A DNA stretch of 64,000 bases from Acinetobacter ursingii DSM 16037 = CIP 107286 (GTDB lineage Bacteria > Pseudomonadota > Gammaproteobacteria > Pseudomonadales > Moraxellaceae): contig NZ_KB849717.1 of assembly GCF_000368825.1 (NCBI RefSeq), forward strand, positions 1 through 64,000, in the 5' to 3' direction. Below, piece by piece: positions 23,169 through 31,736 of this stretch; position 1 is the first letter of the stretch; each line of letters begins with the position of its first letter. Below the pieces are notes generated by a model. The model was given only the letters and a program-made list of their open reading frames with translations. It made no database searches and was not told the origin of the DNA. The position numbers were made by a program, and so were the translations under genes.

Positions 23169-24659
23169 ATGAAACTCAACGAATATATTCATTATGATGG
23201 ATTGGGACTTGCACAACTGATCGAAAAAAAAGAAGTTCAACCAATAGAATTACTTGAACTCGCGCTACAACGCTCAGATCAGGTCAATCCAAAACTGAAT
23301 GCTATTATTATTCCAATGCATGAATATGCAAAAAACAGAGCCAAACAGCAACTGACTGGTGCATTTGCTGGTGTTCCATTTTTAGTGAAAGATTTATTTC
23401 AGGAATATGCAGGTATTCCTACCTCATACGGTTGTAATGCTTTAAAAAGTCGTCAGTATACCCCCGAGACTAATGCTGAAATTGTAAATCGCTGGGAAAA
23501 AGCAGGAATCATAACTTTTGGTCGTACCAATACACCTGAGTTCGGAATTAAGGGAATTACTGAACCCGACGCTTGGGGAAGTTGTTCAAATCCATGGCAT
23601 CTAAAGCATAACAGTGGCGGTTCTTCTGGAGGTTCTGCATCCGCAGTGGCAGCAGGAATCGTGCCGATCGCAGGTGCTGGCGATGGTGGAGGCTCTATTC
23701 GTATTCCGGCATCTTATTGTGGACTATTTGGTTTAAAACCAAGTCGCGGGCGTACCCCATGGGGACCACAAATGAGTGAAGGCATGCATGGTGCTGTAAT
23801 TCAGCATGTACTGACTAAATCTGTACGCGACAGTGCAGCCATGCTCGATGCGACACATGGCTTTGAAAACAGTTCATTGTTTAAAATTGAGAAACCAGAA
23901 CGTCCTTTCTTAGAGAACTTAATACGTCCTCCTCAACAGTTAAAAATTGCATTTAATACACAATCACCCATTGGTACAAAAATATCTAAAGATGCTGTGG
24001 CAGCGGTCAAACATACTGCCGAACTCTTGGAATCATTGGGGCATATTGTGGTTGAAGATACCCCTAAAATTGATGGCATGTCACTCGCTAAAGATTTCAT
24101 CACCACATGGTTCAGTCAATTTTCATATATGTTGCATCAAATCAAACAAATGTCAGGTGCGACCGATGATGAATTTGAGCTTGATTCACTTGCTCTTGCT
24201 GCCTTTGGTGCAAAAACTACAGCACATGAGTATATTCATAATCTAAATAACTGGGGTATTTATGTCACCCAGATGAACCAATTCTTTGATCAATATGATT
24301 TATATTTAACTCCTGCTACCGCTTCAGTTGCACCTAAAAATGGTGAGCTCGCCACCCCCAAATGGCAACAACCTGTGATCAAAGCGTTACTTAAAATAGG
24401 TCAGGCACACTATTTGGCAAAAGGCAAACTGGTCGAACAGATCATCCGTGAAAACCTGAAGTGGGTTCCCTTTACCCAGTTGGCTAATATTACAGGATTA
24501 CCCGCGATGTCAGTTCCCCTATATTGGAACAAAGACCATCTTCCACTAGGTTCGCAGTTTATTGCCCCTTTTGCTCGTGAAGATCTTCTTTTCCAACTTG
24601 CAGGACAATTAGAACAAGCGCAGCCTTGGTCAAAAAAATATCAAGATATTGTGGTTTAG
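23169..24659 (+). CDS. Amidase (amidase-signature family)
   Basis: 496-residue amide hydrolase. The Ser-cisSer-Lys triad is visible: Lys in FLVKDLF (about residue 76), then the glycine/serine stretch NSGGSSGGSASAVAAGIVP and the nucleophile region GGGSIRIPASYCG. The length and C-terminal half resemble the 6-aminohexanoate-cyclic-dimer hydrolase/enantioselective amidase subgroup rather than GatA; no GatB or GatC is nearby. Substrate unknown. The stop overlaps the end of the convergent MFS gene by 4 bases. Confidence 0.85.
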   Translation: MKLNEYIHYDGLGLAQLIEKKEVQPIELLELALQRSDQVNPKLNAIIIPMHEYAKNRAKQQLTGAFAGVPFLVKDLFQEYAGIPTSYGCNALKSRQYTPETNAEIVNRWEKAGIITFGRTNTPEFGIKGITEPDAWGSCSNPWHLKHNSGGSSGGSASAVAAGIVPIAGAGDGGGSIRIPASYCGLFGLKPSRGRTPWGPQMSEGMHGAVIQHVLTKSVRDSAAMLDATHGFENSSLFKIEKPERPFLENLIRPPQQLKIAFNTQSPIGTKISKDAVAAVKHTAELLESLGHIVVEDTPKIDGMSLAKDFITTWFSQFSYMLHQIKQMSGATDDEFELDSLALAAFGAKTTAHEYIHNLNNWGIYVTQMNQFFDQYDLYLTPATASVAPKNGELATPKWQQPVIKALLKIGQAHYLAKGKLVEQIIRENLKWVPFTQLANITGLPAMSVPLYWNKDHLPLGSQFIAPFAREDLLFQLAGQLEQAQPWSKKYQDIVV

Positions 24660-25828
24660 TTACGCATCGAAATAGGTTGTTCAAACTGACTGGGCAACCA
24701 TTTAACCCATAATAATCCGAGTAGGACTATTCCAGATGCGCTTATAAAAATAATAGAACCGCCATAAATTTTCCAATAATGCCCTGCCAAGATACTTCCA
24801 AAAGCAACTCCCAAGCCCCACATCGTGCTATATAAAGCCTGACCACGTCCTTGTTGCCCTGCGGAAAAATTTTGGAAAATCATTCGCATGGCGATTAGAT
24901 GAAATAATCCAAAACTAAACGCGTGAATCGTCTGTGCAGCAAATTGAGCAATAAAGCTGTTTGAAAATAGTCCTGCGACCATCCAACGAATACTCGTCAT
25001 TATCAGACATAAACTGACCAATTTTTTTAACGAATAACGCGATAAAAACAAATGGGCGTAAGCAAACATGATAATTTCAGCAATAACACCAACCGCCCAT
25101 AAGAAACCTATTTCTGTCGTTGTAAAATCCGCTTCTTTTAAATAATTACTATAAAAACTATAAAATGGTGCATGTGAAAATAATAAAATAAATTCAATAG
25201 CAAAAAAAGCAAGGATGTGTGGCCGTTTTAAAATAGGAAGTAAGGGTTCAAGCGTTGTTTGAGAACGTGGTGCTGAGTCTGGCTCCTGAATCGTAAATGA
25301 CCAAATAAATGCTAAAAAAGCAACACTCAATAACAGAACTGGCAGCATGGCAATTGGAATGATTTCTAATAATGCGCCAATACTAAACACACCGACGATG
25401 AATCCAACAGAACCCCATTTACGAATTTTGCCATATAGTTTGCTGCGTTGCTCCCCAAGCCAAAATAAAGTCACCCCTTCAAACTGAGCTAAAATTGCAT
25501 TCTGAAAAAAACTGAAAATCAACATTAATAAGGCTATTGACTGAAAAGTATTGGGAATCATAAAAATTGCGAACCAAATACAAGACTCCATCCATGTTGC
25601 AATGCGCACTAATCGCATTCTTTTGCCAGATTTATCTGCAATCCATCCCCAGATAAAGGGTGCAAAAAAGCGAGTAATAATTGCAATTGAAGATAAAATA
25701 CCAATTTCTTGATAATTAAATCCTTGATCCTCCAGATACAAACTCCAATACGGCATAAATGTTCCCACGATCGCATAGTAGCAAAAATAGAAACCACCGA
25801 GTTTGGTCGTGATTGAAAGGCTTAACAC
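24656..25828 (-). CDS. MFS transporter, HcaT/LacY-like
   Basis: 390-residue inner-membrane transporter with about 12 helices. The N-terminal sequence (YAIVGTFMPYWSLYLEDQGF, then WGWIADKSGKRMRLV) is of the kind seen in HcaT (3-phenylpropionate) and related nucleoside/LacY-type carriers. The start is a GTG at 25828 with AGGA ten bases upstream. Substrate unknown. It is convergent with the amidase. Confidence 0.78.
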   Translation of the reverse strand: MLSLSITTKLGGFYFCYYAIVGTFMPYWSLYLEDQGFNYQEIGILSSIAIITRFFAPFIWGWIADKSGKRMRLVRIATWMESCIWFAIFMIPNTFQSIALLMLIFSFFQNAILAQFEGVTLFWLGEQRSKLYGKIRKWGSVGFIVGVFSIGALLEIIPIAMLPVLLLSVAFLAFIWSFTIQEPDSAPRSQTTLEPLLPILKRPHILAFFAIEFILLFSHAPFYSFYSNYLKEADFTTTEIGFLWAVGVIAEIIMFAYAHLFLSRYSLKKLVSLCLIMTSIRWMVAGLFSNSFIAQFAAQTIHAFSFGLFHLIAMRMIFQNFSAGQQGRGQALYSTMWGLGVAFGSILAGHYWKIYGGSIIFISASGIVLLGLLWVKWLPSQFEQPISMRN

Positions 25829-26232
25829 TGTGTAATATTCCTATTTATTTTCAATAATTTAATCTTGCCTGTAATTACATATAAAGGTATCAATTGTAAT
25901 TTATAGACTGATTAATAGTTGATTAAAATTAGCAAATTAAATAATGACTTAGACAATTCTATCATCCTGTATTAAAATTTATCTATGTTCTTAATCTTAT
26001 TTAAATTTTTACGATAAAGATAAATTTATTTTAAAGCGTTAATCAAAAAAAGAAGTTAAATCACTAATCAATGCTCCTTTTTTTTAAAAAATTCAAACAA
26101 CAAATTTTTAAAAATTAAATTTATGGAACAATGTTCCAATTTTACAACATCTTTGTTAGTATCAATCACACATGACAAGATGAACATACTTTCATCATTA
26201 AAAAGACCACATGGAAATTGGCTTAAATAGAT
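25829..26232. promoter_or_regulatory. AT-rich intergenic region with IclR-type operator
   Basis: 404 bases, very AT-rich, between a divergent MFS gene and the isomerase operon. It contains the palindrome at 26124-26138 and the candidate promoter for the isomerase operon (-35 TTCCAA 26134-26139, 17 bases, -10 TAGTAT 26157-26162). I see no gene in it. Confidence 0.5.
26124..26138 (+). promoter_or_regulatory. IclR-type operator TGGAACAATGTTCCA
   Basis: Perfect 7-1-7 palindrome, 94 bases before the start of the isomerase gene. Its right half forms a -35-like TTCCAA, 17 bases from TAGTAT. The same element occurs at 36747-36763 next to an IclR gene. The shape matches the 15-bp E. coli IclR consensus TGGAAATNATTTCCA. 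Confidence 0.7.
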
Positions 26233-27120
26233 ATGAAAATTGCGATCGATAGTTATTGTTTTCATCGTTACTTCGGTGAAATTTATCCAGATTTAGAGCA
26301 ATCTCCTTCACAGAAAATGAATCTCTTAGAATGCATACAATTATGTACCACGTTTGGAATTGAAGGAATTTCTATTGAAAGTTTTATGTTGGATTGCCCT
26401 TCTCAGCAGGATATCCAACAATTAAAACAAATACTTATACAACATCAGCTTGAACTGGTCTGGGCGTGGGGACATCCATCAGGGTTATATTCAGGTCAGA
26501 AACCTGAACTGCTACAAGACCTATATCGGCATATCCAGATTGCCAAAGCACTTGGGGCCAAGGTCATGCGTATTTGTGCAGGAGGACGTAAAACTCGTCC
26601 ACAAACGGATTGGCAAAGTCATAAAGAGGCTTTGGTTCCATTGTTACAACAAGCTGCCCTGTATGCTGAACAATTTGATTTGGTCTTGGCATTGGAAAAT
26701 CATGTTGATTTTTATACGGATGAAATCGTTGATCTGATTCAAAGCATTGGCTCCCCTTATTTGGGGATCTGCCTAGATACCGCCAATAATTTACGCATGC
26801 TCGAAGACCCGTTGCAAGCGATTGAGAAAATGCTGCCCTATGCCAAGGCGACACATATCAAAGATGTCACAGCGTACCAAGGTGATCCCAAAACTTTTGG
26901 ATTTTGGCCAAGTGTTCCCGCAGGTCAAGGTATTATCCCTTTAGAAAAAACACTGAAGTGGTTGGCCGAACATAATTATCAGGGTTTATTGGCGCTAGAA
27001 ATTGATTATTTACATCCAGATTATATGCAAAATGGTACTGAACATCAGGCCATTCAAGACAGTATTGATTATTTAAAACAATTACGGGCATCTCTACAAC
27101 CACAGCAAGGAGCAGCATAA
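26233..27120 (+). CDS. Sugar phosphate isomerase/epimerase-family TIM-barrel protein
   Basis: 295-residue protein of the xylose isomerase-like TIM-barrel family (PF01261 type). Expected metal ligands are visible: Glu in LALENH (about 154), Asp in GICLDTANN (about 181), His in ATHIKDV (about 207) and Glu in LALEIDY (about 255). The reaction cannot be read from sequence; relatives are isomerases, epimerases, dehydratases or decarboxylases of polyols and sugar acids. It is one base upstream of a Gfo/Idh/MocA oxidoreductase, and such pairs typically oxidise and then isomerise or split a cyclic polyol or sugar acid. An IclR-type operator precedes it. Confidence 0.82.
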   Translation: MKIAIDSYCFHRYFGEIYPDLEQSPSQKMNLLECIQLCTTFGIEGISIESFMLDCPSQQDIQQLKQILIQHQLELVWAWGHPSGLYSGQKPELLQDLYRHIQIAKALGAKVMRICAGGRKTRPQTDWQSHKEALVPLLQQAALYAEQFDLVLALENHVDFYTDEIVDLIQSIGSPYLGICLDTANNLRMLEDPLQAIEKMLPYAKATHIKDVTAYQGDPKTFGFWPSVPAGQGIIPLEKTLKWLAEHNYQGLLALEIDYLHPDYMQNGTEHQAIQDSIDYLKQLRASLQPQQGAA

Positions 27121-28185
27121 ATGAAAAAGATCGCGATTATTGGTGCAGGTGTCATGGGTAAAAAACATGCTCAAACCATTCAACAGCATCCTGAAACAGA
27201 ATTGGTTGCAGTCTGCGATCCATTTTCAGAAGCGTTGGCACAAGAATATCAACTACCCAACTTTCAAAATCTCGATACTTTATTAAAAGAAGTTCAGCCA
27301 GATGGTGTGATCATTGCTAATCCAAATCGTTTTCATGTCAATACTGCGATTCAGTGTATGCAGGCAGGTGTCCCAAGTTTGCTTGAAAAACCATTAGCAT
27401 TAAATACCGAAGAAGCGTTATATTTAATTGAACAACAACAGCATTATCAAGTTCCAATTTTGGTTGGGCATCACCGTCGCCACAATAAAATTATTCAGCA
27501 GGCATACGAATTGATTCAAACAGGCACCCTAGGTCAGATCAACACTTTTAATGCCCTGTGGTCAGTCTATAAACCTGATTCCTATTTTGATATTGAGTGG
27601 CATCGTAAAACCGGTGCAGGCCTACTCGCAATCAATCTGGTGCATGATCTGGATCTGATGCGTTATTTAAATGGTGAGATTGAATCGGTGCAAGCCATGA
27701 TGTCGTATCGAAATCGACAACTTGAAGTCGAAGATACTATCTCGATTCTGGTACGTTTTAAAAATGGATCTTTAGGTTCACTCATGGCCTCGGATGCTGC
27801 GGTTTCACCGTGGGGATGGGATCAAAATAGTGAAGAAAATAAAAACAGTTTTGCTACTTCACCTGATCAAAATTGCTATTTCATTAGTGGAACACAGGGC
27901 GCGCTGAGTGTGCCGAATCTGGAATATTGGAATTATCCAAGCGAAACAGCAAAAAGTTGGGCCACCCCTCTCATCAAAAATAAGCTAGAACCCAACAAAG
28001 ACGAAGATGTGTATATCTCACAACTTTCACATTTTGTTGACGTGATTGATGGGACTGCGCAACCGATCTCATCACCAGAAGATGCGATTAAGAATATTCA
28101 GCTTTTGGAGTGCATTGAAAAAGCGGCCAAAGAACAGCGCACGATTCATCTTGAATCTTTAGATGGATTCGCTCAATCAGCCTGA
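27121..28185 (+). CDS. Gfo/Idh/MocA-family oxidoreductase
   Basis: 354-residue NAD(P)-dependent dehydrogenase. The Rossmann start KKIAIIGAGVMGKKHAQTI, the family motif EKPLAL (about residue 91, catalytic Lys) and the second-domain pattern HDLDLMRYLNGE (a conserved His about 177) are present. Members oxidise a ring or chain hydroxyl of sugars, inositols or related polyols. It starts directly after the stop of the isomerase gene and ends at a terminator, so the two form a two-gene operon. The substrate is inferred only to be a polyhydroxylated ring or sugar acid. Confidence 0.85.
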   Translation: MKKIAIIGAGVMGKKHAQTIQQHPETELVAVCDPFSEALAQEYQLPNFQNLDTLLKEVQPDGVIIANPNRFHVNTAIQCMQAGVPSLLEKPLALNTEEALYLIEQQQHYQVPILVGHHRRHNKIIQQAYELIQTGTLGQINTFNALWSVYKPDSYFDIEWHRKTGAGLLAINLVHDLDLMRYLNGEIESVQAMMSYRNRQLEVEDTISILVRFKNGSLGSLMASDAAVSPWGWDQNSEENKNSFATSPDQNCYFISGTQGALSVPNLEYWNYPSETAKSWATPLIKNKLEPNKDEDVYISQLSHFVDVIDGTAQPISSPEDAIKNIQLLECIEKAAKEQRTIHLESLDGFAQSA

Positions 28186-28258
28186 ATCAAATCAGTTAAG
28201 CGGCAAATCTTTTCAAATCGACCGCTTAACTTATCCATCTTAACTTGGTTTAATTTTT

Positions 28259-28289
28259 GCCCTTTCTTTAGCCCAGAAAGGGCTTTTTT
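28259..28289 (+). terminator. Terminator after the isomerase/oxidoreductase operon
   Basis: Stem GCCCTTTCT/AGAAAGGGC with a 7-base loop and six T bases. A second inverted repeat, GTTAAGCGG/CCGCTTAAC (28195-28230), lies just upstream and has no T-run. Confidence 0.85.
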
Positions 28290-28302
28290 AATAGGTCTTT
28301 TT

Positions 28303-29250
28303 TTAATATTGACTGACCTGATTCAGTAACTCGATATCAGCAGAATCTAATTGCAGTTTCATGGCTTTTACAAAAGAATCCAGTTGCAGCGTGGAGGTCG
28401 CTGATGCAATCGGAGCTGTAATACTCGGTTGTGCCATGGTCCAAGCCAGAGCAATTTCAGATAATTCAGCCTGATACTTTTCTTTTAACTGATCCATAGT
28501 ATTTAAAATATTCAGACCACGTTCATTAAAATAGCGTTCTAACTGACGTTTACGCGCCGAATGTTGTAACTGATCCAAATCTCGATATTTACCTGATAAA
28601 AAACCCGCAGCCAGACTAAAATAAGTGATGACTTTTAACTGATTTACTTCACAAATCGGTAAATATTCAGTTTCATATTGCTCACGCTCGACCAGACTAT
28701 AACCCGGCTGAAAAATTTCATATTTGGGTAAACCCTGTTCAGCACTGACTTGCAATGCCTGTTGCAACTGCTCAGCTGAATAATTGGATGCACCAATTTT
28801 TAATACTTTTCCTTCCGCGATAAGATCCGCATAGGCCGATAAGGTTTCTTCTATTGGGGTATCTTGGTCAGGATAATGGCTTAAATAGACATCGAGATAA
28901 TCGGTATTTAAGCGTTTTAATGAAGCTTCAATCGCTTGTTTGATATATTTTTTAGACAAGCCTTTTTTATCTTCAGCAAGTGGCGCACCCACTTTGCTGA
29001 TCAAAATAATTTTATCGCGATGAGAAGGTTTGTGTTGTAACCAGTGTCCAATCACCGTTTCAGATTCACCACCCTGATGTCCTTGTACCCATGTCGAGTA
29101 GATATCGGCAGTATCAATGGTGTAGATCCCATGCTCTAGGGCATAGTCGAGCAAGTTAAACGATTGCTGCTGATCAACAGTCCAACCAAAGACATTACCA
29201 CCAAAAATGATTTTTGAAAATTCTTTAGAAAATGCGTGTGATTGATGCAT
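28303..29250 (-). CDS. Aldo/keto reductase
   Basis: 315-residue NADPH-type oxidoreductase. The tetrad is visible: Asp in TADIY (about residue 48), Tyr in the same segment, Lys in ISKVG (about 85) and His in LSHYPD (about 120). The C-terminal part keeps the cofactor pattern ASATSTLQL. It resembles YdhF/Tas-like oxidoreductases of unknown substrate. It follows the NIPSNAP gene on the same strand after 114 bases and may be the last gene of the flavoprotein operon, reducing or oxidising a carbonyl intermediate. Confidence 0.85.
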   Translation of the reverse strand: MHQSHAFSKEFSKIIFGGNVFGWTVDQQQSFNLLDYALEHGIYTIDTADIYSTWVQGHQGGESETVIGHWLQHKPSHRDKIILISKVGAPLAEDKKGLSKKYIKQAIEASLKRLNTDYLDVYLSHYPDQDTPIEETLSAYADLIAEGKVLKIGASNYSAEQLQQALQVSAEQGLPKYEIFQPGYSLVEREQYETEYLPICEVNQLKVITYFSLAAGFLSGKYRDLDQLQHSARKRQLERYFNERGLNILNTMDQLKEKYQAELSEIALAWTMAQPSITAPIASATSTLQLDSFVKAMKLQLDSADIELLNQVSQY

Positions 29251-29364
29251 GATATCCTCAATGGTATTTGATTTTACTACTAATTTTTTTGATTAAAACT
29301 CGATATAAAGACAGAAAAAGCCAGTTCTAAACTAGCTCTTTGCTGCAATCAAATATGTTGATTT

Positions 29365-29982
29365 TTATTTCAATGGTGAAACTGCTGTTGGTAATGCGAT
29401 CATAGATTGCATTTCATGGGTGAGCCATTGTGGGCCACCTTTTGGCGGCCAAATTCCATCAGCCACCGCTTTGGCACGGACTTCAGAGCGTTCATTTAAT
29501 GAAGTATATGGCCAAATGCTGACAATACGAGGCGTACCATCCAGTGCGTACATGGCAATGGTCAATTTTGAATATTGAGTACGTATTGGCACCGCATTTT
29601 TCCATGCTTCAAGCACATGGGGTACACCACCATGCTTGAGTTCATAGGTACGAATTTCATAAACAGGGCCAAACTCGCCTAATTCAACTTCTGGCAAGAA
29701 ATCAAAACCTGCAAAATTTTCCACCGAATATTGAATAATATTTTCAGCCGCACCAAAGAGATTTTCCTGAGTGGCTAAACGGGCATTTTCTGTATCTAAT
29801 TCTTGTTGAGATGCATAACTGCGTAACACCACGACTTGATTCAGTTGCCCAATATCAGAGAAAAAGACGCCCAGTAATTTACCGTTTGCGGCCTGATCCT
29901 GATAAAAATGTTGAATCCCTTGCGCAACCGCGGCAGTTGTACCCATTTTGATGGTGATATTAATCAATTGATAAAGTTTCAT
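29365..29982 (-). CDS. NIPSNAP family protein, two-domain
   Basis: 205-residue protein made of two ferredoxin-like alpha/beta (dimeric barrel) units: residues 1-100 and 105-195, the second carrying the NIPSNAP pattern VYEIRTYELKHG and IVSIWPYTSLNERSEVRAKAV. Its biochemical role is not established; dimeric-barrel relatives include small cofactor-free oxygenases and isomerases. It overlaps the upstream flavoprotein gene by 4 bases (ATGA), implying translational coupling. A second NIPSNAP gene is likewise coupled to a flavoprotein gene at 42643, so the pair is recurrent and probably functional. Confidence 0.82.
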   Translation of the reverse strand: MKLYQLINITIKMGTTAAVAQGIQHFYQDQAANGKLLGVFFSDIGQLNQVVVLRSYASQQELDTENARLATQENLFGAAENIIQYSVENFAGFDFLPEVELGEFGPVYEIRTYELKHGGVPHVLEAWKNAVPIRTQYSKLTIAMYALDGTPRIVSIWPYTSLNERSEVRAKAVADGIWPPKGGPQWLTHEMQSMIALPTAVSPLK

Positions 29983-31724
29983 GCGGATCTCCGTTGTGGT
30001 GTTGCTTGAGTCGATTGTTGATGTAGCGGATGAGATTGTTCGGTTAATTTACCCGCGGCGAATTGAGCAATCCGCCATGCGAATACCATGCCCGGCCCAA
30101 GTGTGGTGCCAGGCCCCGGATAAGTGCCTTTAAAAATTGAAGAGAGATCGTTGCCACAGGCAAATAATCCTGAAATTACTTGATTGTTTTGGTCTAAAAC
30201 GCGGCCATAGGCATCACCTGCCAAACCACCACTGCTGGCGCAGTCCATAGGAATTACTGGCAGCGCGTAATATGGGCCTTGTTCCAATTTACCCAAACAA
30301 GGGTTCGGTTGAACTTCTGGATCTCCATTGAAACGATTCATCACTCCTGAACCTTTGCCAAAGTCGCTATCTACACCCTGCTCGACCATTCGATTAAAAT
30401 GTTGAACGGTTGTGAGCAAACCTTGTGGATCAATACCTGTTTTTTTCGCCAATGCGTCCAGACTATTTGCAGCAAATAAATAATTGGCTTTTAGGTAATC
30501 ACCTAGCTTTTTGGCTCCGGGTAGCACAAAGCCCAAACCATATTTTTGAATTGCAGTATGGTCACAAATCAGATAAGACTGAATTTTTGCTTTGCCACGA
30601 TTACTTTTGATTTGCGCCATACAAAAGTCATGATAGGAGTCAGATTCATTGACAAAACGCTTGCCATCTTCATTGACCGCAATCACGCCCGGTTTGGCAC
30701 GATCAAGAATAATGTGCGGCCAAATCGCTTTATAACCATTGGCATGCGTATGGATCGAACAAGGAAAGTACAACACGCTACTGTCTACAGAAGGATCAAG
30801 TTTTGCGCCTTTTTGCAATGCTTTGCTCAATCCATCGCCAGTATTGGACAGCGGTGACAATGAATCGGCAATTAAACCTTTAGGAAATAATTGTTGTCTA
30901 AGTTGCGCATTCCAACCCACACCCCCTGTGGCTAAAACTACGCCTTGACGTGCATAAACCACTTGAGTGCCTTGTTCAGTCTGAATTTTGGCCCCTACGA
31001 CTTTGCCATTTTCAACGATCAATTCTTGTAAAGCTGAATTTAACCAAACAGGCACCTGTTGCTGTTTTAAATTGTGGAACAGGCTTCCTACCAGTGCATT
31101 GCCCATAACTAAACGTGTACCACGATTAAAACGCAAACGTGACCAGAAATAAGGCAACACCACTTTAAACGTGGTCATTAAATTTTGAATGCTTTGCACA
31201 GGATTCAGCAATGCATTTAACTCATTACGATTGACCATCATGCCACCCAGCCCCATAAATTCAGGTCGTGGTGGGCGCACATATTTAAAATCTGCACCCA
31301 ATACACGCCCATCAAACTCTGCGGGTGCTAAAGCACGACCACCAAAAGCTTCACCGGGCTGGTTTTTGACATAGTCAGGATGTGCCAGACACGCATTTAA
31401 TTTAACCGAGGTTTTTTCGTCCAGCTCACGAATCATATCGGCACTGGAAGCCAAGAAAGCTTCACGCAGCTCTTCACCACCACGATCACCCACCACCGAT
31501 TTCAGAAAAATACGTGCTTGTTCAATATCATCAGGCACACCTGCTTTTACACTTAAATGTGATCCCGGCGCCCAAATTGTACCGCCTGAAGTCGCCGAAG
31601 TTCCTCCTACCTGCGTGGCCTTTTCACAAAGGAGTACATTTAAACCATTCAACTTGGCAAACAAGGCAGCCGACATTCCCGCTGCACCTGCACCCATCAC
31701 CAATAAATCGACCTGTTGATCCAT
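29979..31724 (-). CDS. FAD-dependent desaturase, 3-ketosteroid dehydrogenase-like
   Basis: 581-residue flavoprotein of the FAD_binding_2/fumarate reductase fold. The N-terminal dinucleotide site LLVMGAGAAGMSAALFAK, the following GGTSATSGGTIWAPG and the C-terminal GNDLSSI...YPGPGTTLGP are all present. The Y-P-G-x-G segment matches the Tyr487/Gly491 pair that helps enolise the ketone in KstD. Such enzymes introduce a C=C bond next to a ring ketone. No signal peptide or heme region, so it is cytosolic. It is sandwiched between another flavoprotein (12-base gap) and NIPSNAP (4-base overlap). The substrate is inferred to be an oxo-cyclohexane-type acid. Confidence 0.85.
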   Translation of the reverse strand: MDQQVDLLVMGAGAAGMSAALFAKLNGLNVLLCEKATQVGGTSATSGGTIWAPGSHLSVKAGVPDDIEQARIFLKSVVGDRGGEELREAFLASSADMIRELDEKTSVKLNACLAHPDYVKNQPGEAFGGRALAPAEFDGRVLGADFKYVRPPRPEFMGLGGMMVNRNELNALLNPVQSIQNLMTTFKVVLPYFWSRLRFNRGTRLVMGNALVGSLFHNLKQQQVPVWLNSALQELIVENGKVVGAKIQTEQGTQVVYARQGVVLATGGVGWNAQLRQQLFPKGLIADSLSPLSNTGDGLSKALQKGAKLDPSVDSSVLYFPCSIHTHANGYKAIWPHIILDRAKPGVIAVNEDGKRFVNESDSYHDFCMAQIKSNRGKAKIQSYLICDHTAIQKYGLGFVLPGAKKLGDYLKANYLFAANSLDALAKKTGIDPQGLLTTVQHFNRMVEQGVDSDFGKGSGVMNRFNGDPEVQPNPCLGKLEQGPYYALPVIPMDCASSGGLAGDAYGRVLDQNNQVISGLFACGNDLSSIFKGTYPGPGTTLGPGMVFAWRIAQFAAGKLTEQSHPLHQQSTQATPQRRSA

Positions 31725-31736
31725 ATTGAATTCTCC

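Noticed and set aside
26068..26265. 65-codon minus-strand frame over the IclR-type operator
   Set aside because: It overlaps the promoter and the start of the isomerase gene; composition is non-coding.
28195..28230. GTTAAGCGG/CCGCTTAAC repeat as a terminator
   Set aside because: The 18-base loop and missing T-run make it unlikely; the hairpin at 28259 is the better terminator.
30546..30857. 103-codon plus-strand frame inside the flavoprotein gene
   Set aside because: Antisense shadow of a well-supported gene; no independent start signal.
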